From Heterocephalus glaber (Eukaryota > Chordata > Mammalia > Rodentia > Bathyergidae): a stretch of DNA of 64,000 nt. Positions within the stretch are counted from its first letter, which is position 1. Each line of letters begins with the position of its first letter. This document shows positions 45,101-54,299 of the stretch, piece by piece. The stretch spans positions 3,888,980-3,952,979 of the forward strand of contig NW_004624849.1 in NCBI RefSeq assembly GCF_000247695.1. Direction: 5' to 3'. Below the pieces are notes generated by a model. That model worked only from the letters and a program-made list of their open reading frames with translations. It had not been told where the DNA came from and did not search any database. Both the position numbers and the translations under genes were made by a program.

Positions 45101-45674
45101 ATGAGCGGGCCTCGTTCTTAAACAAATAGCAGCTCTCAGGAATCAAGGAGATTGCTGAAGTCACAGGCTGACTCTGTGTGGCTTAGGAAAATACCTTTTC
45201 CCTCTGTGTGTGTGTGTTGGGGGTGGGGGGTTGGTACCAGAGATCGAACTCAGGTCCTTCCGCTTGCACAGCAGGCGATGAAACCACTGAGCTAAATCCT
45301 CGGCCCCCGTTTTCCCTCTCTGGGTCTCAGTTTCCCCATCTGTGAAATGGGGGCGTATCCCAGAGCACCTAGGTCTCTGGTAGTCTGAAATGTGCGGGAT
45401 GAGAAGCCAGTGGGAATGCGGTGGCTAGCCCTCTTCAAGGCGCTTACCATTTGATAATGTTGTGAACCAAGGGTAAAAAGGAGTAGTTTTCTTCCTCCTT
45501 TATGCCGGGCGGCGACTGAGGCCGTGGCGCCGGCGACTGCTGCGGCTGGGGCGCGGCAACCGGTGGAGGTGGCTGAGGAGGCGGCAGCGGCTTGGTCTCT
45601 GGCAGCGACGACTCGGATGGTGGAGGTAATGCATCCTCCGACTGTCGCCCGGGCGCCACCCCGGCGGAGGCCAT
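32924..45674 (-). CDS. MED9: MED9, Mediator complex subunit 9
   Basis: MED9 is a small subunit of the middle module of Mediator, the coactivator linking transcription factors to RNA polymerase II. Coding exons on the minus strand are 45674-45448 and 33140-32924. The TG|C phase joins across a ~12.3 kb GT-AG intron and gives 147 aa, one more than human as I remember it. Residues 1-60 are Pro/Gln-rich and low in complexity. Residues from [15 protein letters not shown] onward form the conserved Med9 domain, with a coiled-coil-like C-terminus ([20 protein letters not shown]) ending in CMFEIPKE. The start [11 protein letters not shown] was chosen by match to the human N-terminus; an in-frame ATG lies 24 codons upstream. 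The gene converges on RASD1. Confidence 0.97.
33330..33500 (-). mobile_element. L2 fragment
   Basis: 'agccccatgagggtggggct' and 'aaatctttgttgaatgaaca' are antisense L2 3' hallmarks. It lies in the MED9 intron, close to exon 2. Confidence 0.7.
33562..33676 (+). mobile_element. B1 SINE
   Basis: 'gttgggtgtggtggtgcatg' to 'gctacatagtgaaactgtct' with an A-run; imperfect flanking repeat around cttacagaaata and cttatggaaata. Confidence 0.93.
33894..33943 (-). mobile_element. Young ID-like SINE, 5'-truncated
   Basis: Only the B-box half remains ('ggtaccggggatcaaactcg...gtgcttgca'). It is flanked by a perfect 17 bp direct repeat (33877-33893 and 33944-33960), so this is a truncated insertion, not a later deletion. 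Confidence 0.95.
34171..34253 (+). mobile_element. ID-like SINE
   Basis: 'ggggccggggatttagctca' to 'gatccccgataccaaaaaaa'; A box tagctcagtgg and B box agtttgatcc. Confidence 0.95.
34705..34788 (-). mobile_element. Old ID SINE
   Basis: 'gctgggaccggaacccaagg' to 'ctgaactacaccctcagcc', classical ID type, diverged. Confidence 0.8.
35044..35138 (-). mobile_element. Young ID-like SINE
   Basis: 'ggtaccggggatcgaactcg' to 'gataaatccccagccctt', flanked by aatttatcctg (35033-35043 and 35146-35156). Confidence 0.95.
36172..36610 (-). mobile_element. Old L1 fragment
   Basis: 'gaaatgtaatcatacgtggt', 'gcttttcttcatttaacaat' and 'gcaatgaacattttgtactt' follow the antisense 3' part of ancient L1 elements. 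Confidence 0.55.
36625..36865 (-). mobile_element. B1+ID dimeric SINE
   Basis: ID part 'attgggaattgaacccaggg' to 'accaacatccccagtc', a (TATT)n link, then B1 'gacagggtctcattacgtag' to 'gagcactaccacacctagc'. Confidence 0.85.
36868..36935 (-). mobile_element. B1 fragment
   Basis: 'gagagaaagtttcactgaat' then 'caggctagccaccatgccca': a B1 with an internal deletion. Confidence 0.65.
36972..37094 (+). mobile_element. Old B1-like SINE
   Basis: 'gctggatagtgatatacgcc', 'aatctcaattactctggaga', 'ggaggattggcagttcgagg', with an A-rich tail. Confidence 0.65.
38483..38588 (-). mobile_element. ID-like SINE
   Basis: A (TTTTG)n tail, 'ggtactggggatcaaacttg' to 'gagctaaatccccggcccc'; the near repeats ccctgtcctta and ccctgtcttta flank it. 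Confidence 0.93.
38644..38856 (-). other. Unassigned 70-codon open frame in MED9 intron
   Basis: The minus-strand frame [20 protein letters not shown] continues as an acidic, Pro/Glu-rich sequence to a stop after CLSHG. Composition is GC-richer than its surroundings and repeats are absent inside it. I recognise no family. It could be an old retrocopy fragment or chance; no poly(A) tail or splice context supports a gene. Confidence 0.2.
39531..39618 (-). mobile_element. ID-like SINE
   Basis: 'ggtatgagggatcaaactca' to 'gagctaaaatctccagccc', with short flanking repeats tataaagg and tataaagc. Confidence 0.93.
39640..39715 (-). mobile_element. Old ID SINE
   Basis: 'gcaggggatcaaacctaggg' to 'ctgggctatgacccca'; it lies 20 bp after the younger ID-like copy in the same orientation. 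Confidence 0.8.
39720..41150 (+). mobile_element. Old L1-type fragments, interrupted by B1
   Basis: 'tgatggcatattcataacat' with 'ggaatagtgtgctattctgg', and later 'cccagcactgctggcaacag' and 'catccagagcagactaatca', follow the 3' half of old L1/HAL1 elements. Decay is heavy and no frame is open. Confidence 0.5.
40068..40186 (+). mobile_element. B1 SINE
   Basis: 'gtgagagctagacatggtgg' to 'gagaacttgtcttaaaa', flanked by aaaagtttaatgg (40055-40067 and 40187-40199). Confidence 0.93.
42481..42627 (-). mobile_element. B1 SINE
   Basis: 'gagacagagtctcactcttt' to 'gtgtgccaccacacctggca', with the internal duplication. Confidence 0.95.
42640..42740 (+). mobile_element. MIR fragment
   Basis: 'agagaaaaagaggcttggag' and 'ttgctcaaggtcacccagcc' are the MIR core in sense. 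Confidence 0.7.
43430..43610 (-). mobile_element. B1+ID dimeric SINE
   Basis: 'actaggaattgaacccaggg' (ID part, shortened) then 'gagatagggtcttgctaaat' to 'ctacctcagccttccagagt' (B1 part). Confidence 0.8.
44014..44205 (-). mobile_element. B1+ID dimeric SINE
   Basis: 'ggttctagggattgaaccca' to 'agctacatcctcacccc', then 'gagacagggactcactaagt' to 'ggcttgtactacgacaccca'. Confidence 0.82.
44985..45062 (+). mobile_element. MIR fragment
   Basis: 'gagaaaactgaggctcggag' then 'aagcttaacttgctca' is the MIR core. Confidence 0.6.
45206..45309 (-). mobile_element. Young ID-like SINE near MED9 exon 1
   Basis: A GT/G-rich tail replaces the usual T-run; then 'ggtaccagagatcgaactca' to 'gagctaaatcctcggccc'. It is flanked by ttttccctct (45196-45205 and 45310-45319) and ends 139 bp from the MED9 exon 1 donor. 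Confidence 0.93.
45315..45360 (-). mobile_element. MIR fragment
   Basis: 'ctctgggtctcagtttcccc' then 'atctgtgaaatgggggcg' is the reverse MIR core, beside MED9 exon 1. Confidence 0.55.
45448..45674 (-). CDS. MED9: MED9 coding exon 1
   Basis: The 227 bp encode residues 1-75 plus two bases of Cys76: the Pro/Gln-rich N-terminus and the start of the Med9 domain. The donor GTAAG reads on the minus strand from 45447. Confidence 0.95.
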
Positions 45675-45679
45675 AGCGC

Positions 45680-45840
45680 ACGGCTTAGTTAGCGAGTCAA
45701 TCAGCAGGACTCTAGGAATCGGCCAGCCGACGGCGTCGCAAACCACTTACGTCACTACCACGCGCTCTAGCGAGACTGGGATGGTACTAAGCATGCGCAT
45801 TGGGCCTGGGATGGGGCAAAGGAGCAGGGGCGGAGGAGAC
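45680..45840 (-). promoter_or_regulatory. MED9: MED9 promoter (TATA-less, CpG-rich)
   Basis: CpG-rich sequence covers about 45490-45840. TTACGTCA at 45747-45754 is a CRE/ATF-type site and GCATGCGCA at 45791-45799 is an NRF-1-type site, both typical of broadly expressed genes. No TATA box is seen. The initiation point is not resolved, so the 5' UTR length is unknown. Confidence 0.7.
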
Positions 45841-45849
45841 TGTTGCTAG

Positions 45850-48057
45850 GCAACAAGCTGTGGGTGGGTCTGAGGTGGCCTGGATTTGGTTGTGAATCAA
45901 GATAGCTAAATTATTAAATAGCCTGGAATAGAAGGCTTATTTTAGAAGTAACAGTCTTCTTATTGCTATTCATATGACGAAGAGGGTCCAAAAACAACAA
46001 ACAGGTAGCCTTGAGGTAAATAAAGTGCTGCATACTCAGCTCTCAGAGGTCTAGAGAGGACCCATCACATGGCAGGAAGAATGGATGACATTTAGGGAGT
46101 GCCTGTGCGAAGCCTGAGCTCTGTAGGCACATAGTCTAGGACGAAGGCCTGTACTCCTACACCAGCTGAGCCCATAGTGCGAGACCCCGGGATGAAGCCA
46201 AAGGACACAGGAGCAAGTAAATTGTGCTCTCCAAGTTCCACATGGCAGCAGAGGGAGAAAATAATAATTCAACTCAACAAGCATTGGTATGCATCTGCTG
46301 GCTGGCTGGCTGGCTAGATGTGTATGTAGGGAATTTCAATACAAGGCAGAAGGGATTCACACCAGGAATCAATTTATGCTAGAAGAAAGAGATCATCAGA
46401 TACCCTCATTATCTTTGGGTCAGTTCCTTAAGCTTTTAGGTCCACGTTTCCTTATCTCTAAAATCTTACTTAGTTCAGTGCCTCCGGTGAGTTAACTAGT
46501 ACGTTCTGATTTCACATACATAGTTAACCCCAAAAGGACCCTTTAGAATCCTGGGGCCAAAGAGGAGGACTTCTGATAGGTTTGTATTTGTGCTTCTCAA
46601 AACAAGTGCGATATGAAGGCTGTATTACATATTTCCAGCAACGGGCACAGCTATCCTAAGCTTGGTGAATGTGCAGAAGACACAAGCTAGGAAAATTGTT
46701 AGCTGGTTGGGCTTGATCTTCCTCAGGCCATCATCATGGCAGTAAAGAGAGGCAAGGAAGCCCACATTCAGTAAGTAAGGTGAACAGAGCACTTCAGGGC
46801 ATGGTGGCAGATCCCAAGGACAGCATCTGATGCTGCTATTTTCAGGGGCTTGGGAGGGGCACGTGGAGCAGATTCGTGGGGAAGGGGACATGTGCTGTAG
46901 TTAAGGAGCTCATCATAGCTTTCTTCAGCCAGAGCTGCCCAGACTGCCCCAGAGGGAAAAGCAAATGGAGAGAGAGAACTGCAGTATTTTATTCCTTCTA
47001 ACCTTGAACTACAGGAAGAGCTCAAGAGTTCTGGTAGAGAATGGAGGAGAAAGGGGCCTGTACACTCTTGGAATCATCTGGGGATATAATGATAGCAGAA
47101 TGGAAGTAACAAAAATAGTAACTACCACAACTATTATGGAATAAAAGTAGCTTTAAAGAACAGTTACAATTGCTATCTCAAAGAGCCCTTGAAAGTAGAT
47201 GTCAGCATCCCCATTTTATAGATGAGGAAATAGGCTTACAATGTTTACAGTACCACCCCAAGGTCACATCATCACAAGGTTTGCCTGACACCAAGTCTAT
47301 GGTCTAAAGTGACATTTAGGAGACCTTAGGTTCCTTTCTGTTCTGTAACTTTATGGTTCGAAATGTTAAAAGTGTATTTTTGCTCAGAATTAGAAAAGCA
47401 ATCCAATAGTCATCAATAATATCCCCATGACAACCACACGTCATCGTTTCCCTCTCAATGTGTTTTATAACTTAATTACAAGCCCCAATTTTATCGTTGG
47501 CAGAATAATGAAGACATCTCTTTAAAAATGAAAACACTTCAGGTATAAATAGATATGGCTAAAGAAAACAAGTTGAAAATGTTGGAAGGATGAACAAGTA
47601 TCACAGCCATTGACAATTTGCCCTAAAATAGTTAATATAATTAGTGGAAAAGAGTAAAGCTAGCTTTATAACATTGCAAGTGGATGTCACAAAAATACTG
47701 CCTATGCTGGTTTCATTAAGGCAGAAATTGCTGCAGAAAATGTGTGTCTTTATAGCCTCTTTGCTAGAAGTAAAAAAAAAAAAGCCAGATACTCCATTGA
47801 AATGTGTGGAGAATGTATTGTTAGAGACTTCACTAAGTTAAAAGATATGGCTGTTGCTTTCTTAGGCAAATTTATGCTATTTCTCATAGGACCCTGTCCT
47901 GTTAGTGCTTTAAAAGTCAGGCTTTGGAGCCAATCTGCCTGATTCCAATCCCAACTCAGCCTCTTTGAAGTTTTATGACTTTAGTCAGTTGCTTCACTGT
48001 CCCTCACTTTGTACAAGCATGCAACTTTGCAGGAAGACTAGACGGTTTATCCTGTTT
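45850..48057. other. Upstream of MED9, mostly unassigned
   Basis: AT-rich intergenic sequence with MIR pieces at 47195-47300 (+, 'tatagatgaggaaataggct') and 47920-48045 (-, 'tttagtcagttgcttcactg'). No coding exon was recognised. Confidence 0.5.
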
Positions 48058-48425
48058 TGCTGTGGTTTGAATGTACCCCCATAAGTTCATATATGTATTA
48101 GAAACTAAATCCCCAAGTTGAGAGGTAGGAGCTTTCAGTGGGTGATTAGGTTTCCAGGACTCCGCCCTTATGAACAGATTAATGCCATCACAGGAATGGG
48201 AATCATTATTAAGAGAGTGGGTTTGTTATAAAAGCAAGTTAGATCCTTTCTTATTCTCTCTTCATGCAATGCCTTCTGCCATCTTATGGCAGCAAGAAGA
48301 ACCTCACTAGATGTGGGTCCTTGGGCCTTCCCAGCCTCTGGAACTGGGAGAAAAGTGATTTTCTGTTCAATATAAATTACCCAGTCTTTGGTATTCTGTT
48401 ATAGAGCACACAATGGACTAAGAAA
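48058..48425 (+). mobile_element. Solo LTR, MaLR type
   Basis: It begins TGCTGTGGTTTGAATGTACC and ends 'gttatagagcacacaatgga' then ctaag; 'gggtgattaggtttccagga' and 'acccagtctttggtattctg' are MaLR landmarks. Confidence 0.8.
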
Positions 48426-48574
48426 CTTATAAAACACTTGGAATAAATATCTGTGTATGGTAAATATCAATGCCTCTTAGTATTCAAATGTATGGCTTTC
48501 TCCTTTACCAATTAACAAAATCCAGACTGATAGTTTAAAAAAATACACCTTCAATTAAAGCAACTAAAACATCA

Positions 48575-48775
48575 TCTTAGCCTGGCATGGTGGCATATAC
48601 CTGTAATCCCAGCACTGTAGGAGGCTGAGGCAGGAGAATCATAGGTTCAAGCCCAGCCTTGGTGACTTAGTAAGACCCTAACTCAAAATGAAAAATAAAA
48701 AGGACTGGAGATGTAGGTCAGAGTGAAGGCTCTGTGTTCAATCCCTAGTACAACAAAAAAATAAAATTAAAAAAG
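48575..48775 (+). mobile_element. B1+ID dimeric SINE
   Basis: B1 part 'gcctggcatggtggcatata' to 'agaccctaactcaaaat', then ID part 'ggactggagatgtaggtcag' to 'caatccctagtacaac'. Confidence 0.85.
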
Positions 48776-49114
48776 AAAACAAATGAAGTTAATTTTAATA
48801 ACATTTGTTTAACCTAATACATCCAAAATGTTATTTCAATGCATAACCAATATTAAAATCATTAGTTATTTACTTCTTTTTCATACTGCCTTTGAAATCT
48901 TACATGTGTTTTGTATTTATAGCACATCTACATTTGCACTATCCATATTTCAAGTGCTCAGGGGCCAGTGTGGCTGGTATATGCACAACTGGATGGTGCA
49001 GAGAGATTGGTTCCCATCAACTTAAGCAGAGCACATAGCCCTGTGTCAGAAATGGAGTGAAAAGCAAGTGGCACAAAGGTTACTACTTTACCTGGTGTAT
49101 CACAACTTACATGT

Positions 49115-49541
49115 GTTTGGTTTCTGTTACTATAACAACATAGCTGAGTATTCTGATCTGTAGAAACTGCATGCATGTGTGTTGAGTTGAATGATTAGTC
49201 ATGCAGAACAAAATCAACTTAAAAAGAGGAAAAATTAACTTTAGCTCACAGTTTTTGAGGTTTCAGTCCTTGGTCATTGGTCCCTTGCTTTTGGGGCAGT
49301 TGTAAGGCAGTACATCTTGGGAGGGAATGCAAGATACAGCCAAAACGTTCACCTTGTGGCTGGAATGCAAAGGAGAAAAAGGAAGAAGAGTCTGGGGTCC
49401 CACAGTCCCCTTTATGGGCACACTCCTAGTATTCTAACTTCCCCTCAGATAAGTTCTACCAGCACTCAATAACATCATGGGCTGGGGATTGAGCCTGTAA
49501 TACATGGGCCTTTGGGGGACAGATATCCAAACTGTAGCATT
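49115..49541 (-). mobile_element. Solo LTR, MaLR type
   Basis: 'gtttctgttactataacaac' to 'gacagatatccaaactgtag', same family order as 3965 and 53459. Confidence 0.65.
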
Positions 49542-49593
49542 ATATATATGTTTGAAATATGAAAACAGCACTATATATTGTCCCTAGATATAA

Positions 49594-49640
<47 letters not shown>

Positions 49641-49642
49641 GT
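49594..49642. repeat. (CA)n(TA)n microsatellite
   Basis: About 20 CA units followed by a short TA run. Confidence 0.95.
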
Positions 49643-49844
49643 ATTTGAAAAAGAAACTGGAATGAACACCCCCATTCCTGCACAAGGGGATAAAACTCAG
49701 AATTGTAGTATAACAGGCACAGAAAATTTCTGTGTACTGTTTCCTTTCTTTCATAAATTATAATAAGACTTGAAGCAAATAAGAAAAATATAAGCCATTG
49801 CCAAATATGATGGTGGGTACATGGGGGTTTGGTACATGGAATAC

Positions 49845-50030
49845 AGGCTCTGCCCCTCTCTGGCTGACCTTTGGTAAATTATTTAACCTTTCTGTACCAT
49901 GGCTTCCTCATCTGCAAAATGCAATCATAAAAATACCTATCTCTTGGGGCTACTATGAGGATTATCAGAATTATTATAGGAAAAGAACTTTGAACGGTGC
50001 CTGGCACATAGTAAACTCTATTCCAGCTTG
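49845..50030 (-). mobile_element. MIR
   Basis: Nearly full-length reverse MIR: 'tggctgacctttggtaaatt', 'tggcttcctcatctgcaaaa' and 'cggtgcctggcacatagtaa'. Confidence 0.85.
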
Positions 50031-51112
50031 AAACTACTCCATTGGAAGCAAACACAGAAATCAGCTTGCATCCAGAACTGAGCCTTCAGCTGTTTAAAGT
50101 GGACCTGCATCACCAATACCTATGAGCTCACTTGTGATAGACTTCTGCTACGTGAGGTCCAAAAATAGCTCTTTCTCCGTCAGACAAATGGTGTGGGGCC
50201 TGTTAAACCAATCATGTCATTGTGTGCTCAGGGGCTTTTTCATCAAAGCTATACACTTACATGCAATTCATTCTTTTCTTTTCATTATCTAGAGCCTTGG
50301 GCAGGTGGAAAAAGCTACATGATACTTTTGTTTTTCTGAGTGGAAAAAAGGGCAACAATCATGGCTCGGGCCAAAGGCAGTGCAATGCATACCAGGAATC
50401 AGCTCCCTCAGGCAATGACTCCTTGCTTAAACCTCAGACAAAAGCCCTTTCCTCAGCTCTACCCTGGCTTTCTTCTCTCTCTGAACTCCATTTGATTTCC
50501 TTTTCTTTTGTCCTTTCAATCACCCTTTCCTTGCTGAAAGATACTCCATTACGGCCAATTTCTCAACTTGCTTGTGTTGGTGGCTTCATTTCTCAGAAGC
50601 ATTCTTTTTGGGGCATTTCAGCATACAAATTGGGCTATTTCTTTAGACTCAGAAAATTTTCTTTTAGTTCCTATTCCTTCTTTTTGTGATTTTTTTTCTC
50701 CAGACCTCTACCAGATGCCCTTTGAATTACCAACTGCTTTTGATATAATACAAGTGAGAGGCAATCCTTTCTAGGAACTAGCTTTTGTCTAAAATGCTTC
50801 ATTACTGCTCTGAGATCATATTTTTTTCTGATCTCTTTATCAAGTAATTTTTATCCAAATTATTTGTGAAGCAAGGTTTTTATTTTTTTCTGTCTACCAG
50901 CTGCTCCTGGAGAGCCTCAACCTTCACCCCTTCTGTGAATCTTTTTTAAAAAAGTATCCTTCTCACAGTTATTTTTTTGTTCTCACTCTTTACTCTTTGC
51001 TTTTTCTAGAAGTTGCTTTTTTTTTAAACCTTATGGTTAATCAGTCTTTATTGTCAGTCTTTTTTGACTCTTGATTATTAATTCCAGTTTCAAAATTATG
51101 GTTAGAAGTGAT
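50031..51112. other. Intergenic, AT-rich, unassigned
   Basis: No named repeat is seen. The 155-codon frame at 50222-50689 has no family features and lies in pyrimidine-rich sequence. Confidence 0.45.
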
Positions 51113-51225
51113 GGGTTTGGGTGTAACTCTGTTGCAGGGTATGTTCTAAGCACTTGCAAGACCCTGGGTTCAATCCATAGCACCCAAGAGTTAAAGTAAA
51201 TAAAAAGAAAAATAAAAATTATGCA
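51113..51225 (+). mobile_element. Old ID SINE
   Basis: 'ttgggtgtaactctgttgca' to 'gggttcaatccatagcaccc' with an A-rich tail. Confidence 0.7.
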
Positions 51226-52099
51226 GAAGAGGCCAGGACATGTGCTGACTTGGAGCATCCTACAGGTAACAAAGTCTCAGCACCGGTGCTGAGCTTTGGT
51301 ATTTCTTGGGACATCCCTGCCTGTAGCCACAGATCCTCAGAATCTTTGAAGGTATAGAAGGCAGCAAGTTGCAAGCTGAAAAATGGAAGAAATGCTGAGA
51401 GCAGTCAGCTGTGTTTGTCCTGTCCTTTGTTCTTCAACATGCGTCGCTTGTCTTGCCACCTGCCTTCTAGGCAGGGCTGCTGCCTGCTGCTCTTCTGGCT
51501 TTCTAGCTGATCCAGCTTGCTTGGAAGTGTGAGGAAAGAGGGGACAGAGCCTGAAGATATAGGGCTGAAAGGGGCAGACAAGAAATTCCAAAAGAAGCTC
51601 TGCCTTCTTACAGCTAGGTTTTCCCAAGCAGGCACTGGCCTGGTGTCAGCTGCTGGGGTGGTGCAAAGCCAAATACCCCTTACCCCAGACATCCTTTCCC
51701 TGGTCTTTAAAGCATGTTAAGCAGAGGACACAGCTGTACCGTCTAGGACACTATAGTACTTGGTTGCTTCACTTCTTAGTACACTTTTCTCACCTGCAGA
51801 TCAGGAAACTGACACCTTTTTTTCCCCTTTCGTGAGGGTGCCACAACTGAGATAGACAAGGGGCTCCATAAAGGAGCAACTAGAATTTGGTGACTTGGGA
51901 AGGGAACCCTTGCAACCATTTTACACTGGCAGAATGAATCTAGGGGTCACATAGTCACTCCTCATTCAAACAGTGTGATTGTAGGCACTGTAAGAAAATA
52001 GTTCAGCCTGTCCGCACATTAAGTAGGCACAACTTCGTGCCAGGTTTATGGCAGCCTCTGTGCCAGACAGAGGGGAGGAAGGGAGCTTCCAGATGGAGG

Positions 52100-52212
52100 C
52101 ACCTGAGGATGGTCTCCCTTATTTTTCAGATGAGGAAGCAGAGGCCCAAGGAAGCCAAATGACTTATTTAAGTTCCTGCAGCCCATTGGTAGGAGAGCTG
52201 GGACACAGAAAT
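52100..52212 (+). mobile_element. MIR fragment
   Basis: 'ttttcagatgaggaagcaga' and 'aaatgacttatttaagttcc' are the sense MIR core; an ID-like SINE has inserted just after it. Confidence 0.65.
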
Positions 52213-52227
52213 AAGAATCAGTGTGTG

Positions 52228-52332
52228 TGGGCCGGGGATGTATAGCTTAGTGGTTCCAGTGCCTGCCTCGCAAGTGCAAGGTCCCGAGTTCAATCCCTGG
52301 TACGAAGAAAAAAAAAAAAAAGAAAGAAAGAA
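52228..52332 (+). mobile_element. Young ID-like SINE
   Basis: 'ggccggggatgtatagctta' to 'caatccctggtacgaag', A-rich tail, perfect 15 bp flanking repeat aagaatcagtgtgtg (52213-52227 and 52333-52347). Confidence 0.97.
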
Positions 52333-52879
52333 AAGAATCAGTGTGTGATCCTGGCCTTGGGAAGAAATCAGAGACCAAGGGAATAAATGATTTCAGGGGA
52401 TAATGTTGCCATTTCTAGCCTGTCACCTCTTCAGCACATTAAAAATGAACATTGTTGTTTTTCCTGCTTTTCAAAAATTCAGGGCTGATAGTAATGAGAG
52501 GGCTTGGAGCAAACCTCAGTGAACCTCTGCCAAGCTTTTGCTGTTTTGCATACATCTTGAGTTTCCAGGTGGCTTTGGTGACAGTTGGCAGGGGGCACTA
52601 CTTATGTAACCGCCTGGCAACTGCAGGGAAAGAAGGAAGTGTGGGAAGAGCTGTCCCCAGCTCAGGGAGTGGAGTAGCTTCCTGCACTGGAAATTCATGG
52701 ACATCTTTTGAAAACTCCTTGACAGCCAAGCTTATGGCCCCTCGGTGACTGTCCAGCCTCCAATTAGCTGTCATCCCAGAAGGAAAGGAGGAAAAAAAAT
52801 CAGCATTAGGCTGGTGCTCCTAGGAGCCAGCAGCAGCCTCCAAATTGGCCCTGGGACTGTGTGTTGGAGCCAAGCTAGT

Positions 52880-53246
52880 TGCTCTGGTCTGAGTGTCTGT
52901 GTCTTCCCCACCCCCAACTACTGTGTTGAAAACCTAACCCCCATGGTGATGGTATTGGGTGGCAGGGAATTTAGGAGATGATTGTATCATGAGGGTGGAA
53001 CCCTCATGAGTGGGATTAGTGCCCTTATAAATGAAACCCCAGGAAGCTCTTTTGCCCCTTCCACCATGTGAGGACACTGTAAGAAGGTGAATCTATAAAT
53101 CAGGAAATAGGCACTTGCCAGACACTGAATATATCAGCACAATCACAGAATCCAGCCCCCAGAAATGTGAGTAATAAATTTCTGTTCTTTATACACTATT
53201 CAGTCTCTGGTCTTTTGTTATAGAAGCCTGAGCAGCTTAGGACAAT
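52880..53246 (+). mobile_element. Solo LTR, MLT1-type MaLR
   Basis: 'aacccccatggtgatggtat', 'gggattagtgcccttataaa', 'ttccaccatgtgaggacact' and 'aataaatttctgttctttat' match the MLT1 LTR order end to end. Confidence 0.9.
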
Positions 53247-53458
53247 AGTTTCCTAAGTGACAGTTTTGTTTCCTTATAGTATGCTCAGTGGTGCAGGGAT
53301 AAAAGAATAGAGTAAATTAGGAAATTGTGGGAGTAGGCTGAAATCCATACAATGAAACTAGTCATCACTTTGTCTCTGGCTGCAGAGAGTACTGGCTGGA
53401 ATTGTGACCCCCAAGGAACAGGTCAGGAGAAGGGCCACATCTACCAAGTGCCTGCTCT

Positions 53459-53843
53459 GTGACTTAGTCACAGCTTTTCATCATTATAACTAAAGCCTGA
53501 GATAGTCAATGTATAAGGCAAAAAGACTTAATATGGCTCATGGTTTCAGAGGTTTCAGTCCATGGTCACTTGACCTTGTTGCATTGGCCCTGTGCTGGCA
53601 AGCACACTGTGGTGGGAGTGCACAGTGGAAGAAGCAGATTACTTCATAGCAGTAAAGGATCATAGAGAGAGAAAGAAGAGCCAGGGTCCCAATATCTTCT
53701 TCAAGGTCTTGCCCCCAATAACCTAAATTCTTCACACTGGCTCCTACCTCCCAAAGGTTCCATCACCTTCCAATAGTGCCACAGTCTGCAGATGAAGCCT
53801 CCAACACATAGATTCTTGGGGACACTTATCCAAACCACAATAG
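53459..53843 (-). mobile_element. Solo LTR, MaLR type
   Basis: 'tgacttagtcacagcttttc' to 'cacttatccaaaccacaata', with 'atatggctcatggtttcaga' inside. Confidence 0.65.
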
Positions 53844-54244
53844 TGACCTTATATCTGAGTATCTCAGCACTACTCCCATCTCAGGTGTCACTATGGGGTT
53901 GAGGGCTTGTGTGTGCAGTGTTTGACAAGGTCTGAAGCTCTGGGGGCACCCAGTAAACTGAGTTAAAAGTGTGATTTTGTTACTTCCTGTTCTTTTTTTC
54001 TTATGTCCTTTGTCCATACAGCTTGGGAGTTGTCTACATGCACACTTCCAAATTAGCCATCAGTGTAGGAAAAGACAATCAGAGATTAGTTCAAGCAAGT
54101 AGAAGATGTGTTTTGCATCTTTTTCCTGCACTCTTCACATATCAGCTCTTGTTTTGGTGTCATATGCAGTCAGACTCACAATGTCATCATCATTGGTATT
54201 AACTCTGGTTTAGGGATAAAAGATTAAGCTATTAATAAATATTT

Positions 54245-54290
54245 ACACACAGCAATGTCCTGAGTTCGATCCCCAGTACAAAAAAAAAAA
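54245..54290 (+). mobile_element. ID-like SINE, 5'-truncated
   Basis: Only 'gtcctgagttcgatccccag' and an A-run remain, with aaatattta on both sides. Confidence 0.85.
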
Positions 54291-54299
54291 TATTTATAG

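Larger units (their letters stand above)
33141..45447 (-). other. MED9: MED9 intron
   Basis: The single intron between the coding exons, about 12.3 kb, with GT donor at 45447 and AG acceptor at 33141 on the minus strand. It is filled with SINEs of three types and old L1 pieces. Stretches 37095-38482, 38860-39520 and 41150-42480 hold nothing I can name apart from weak L2-like sequence. Confidence 0.85.
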
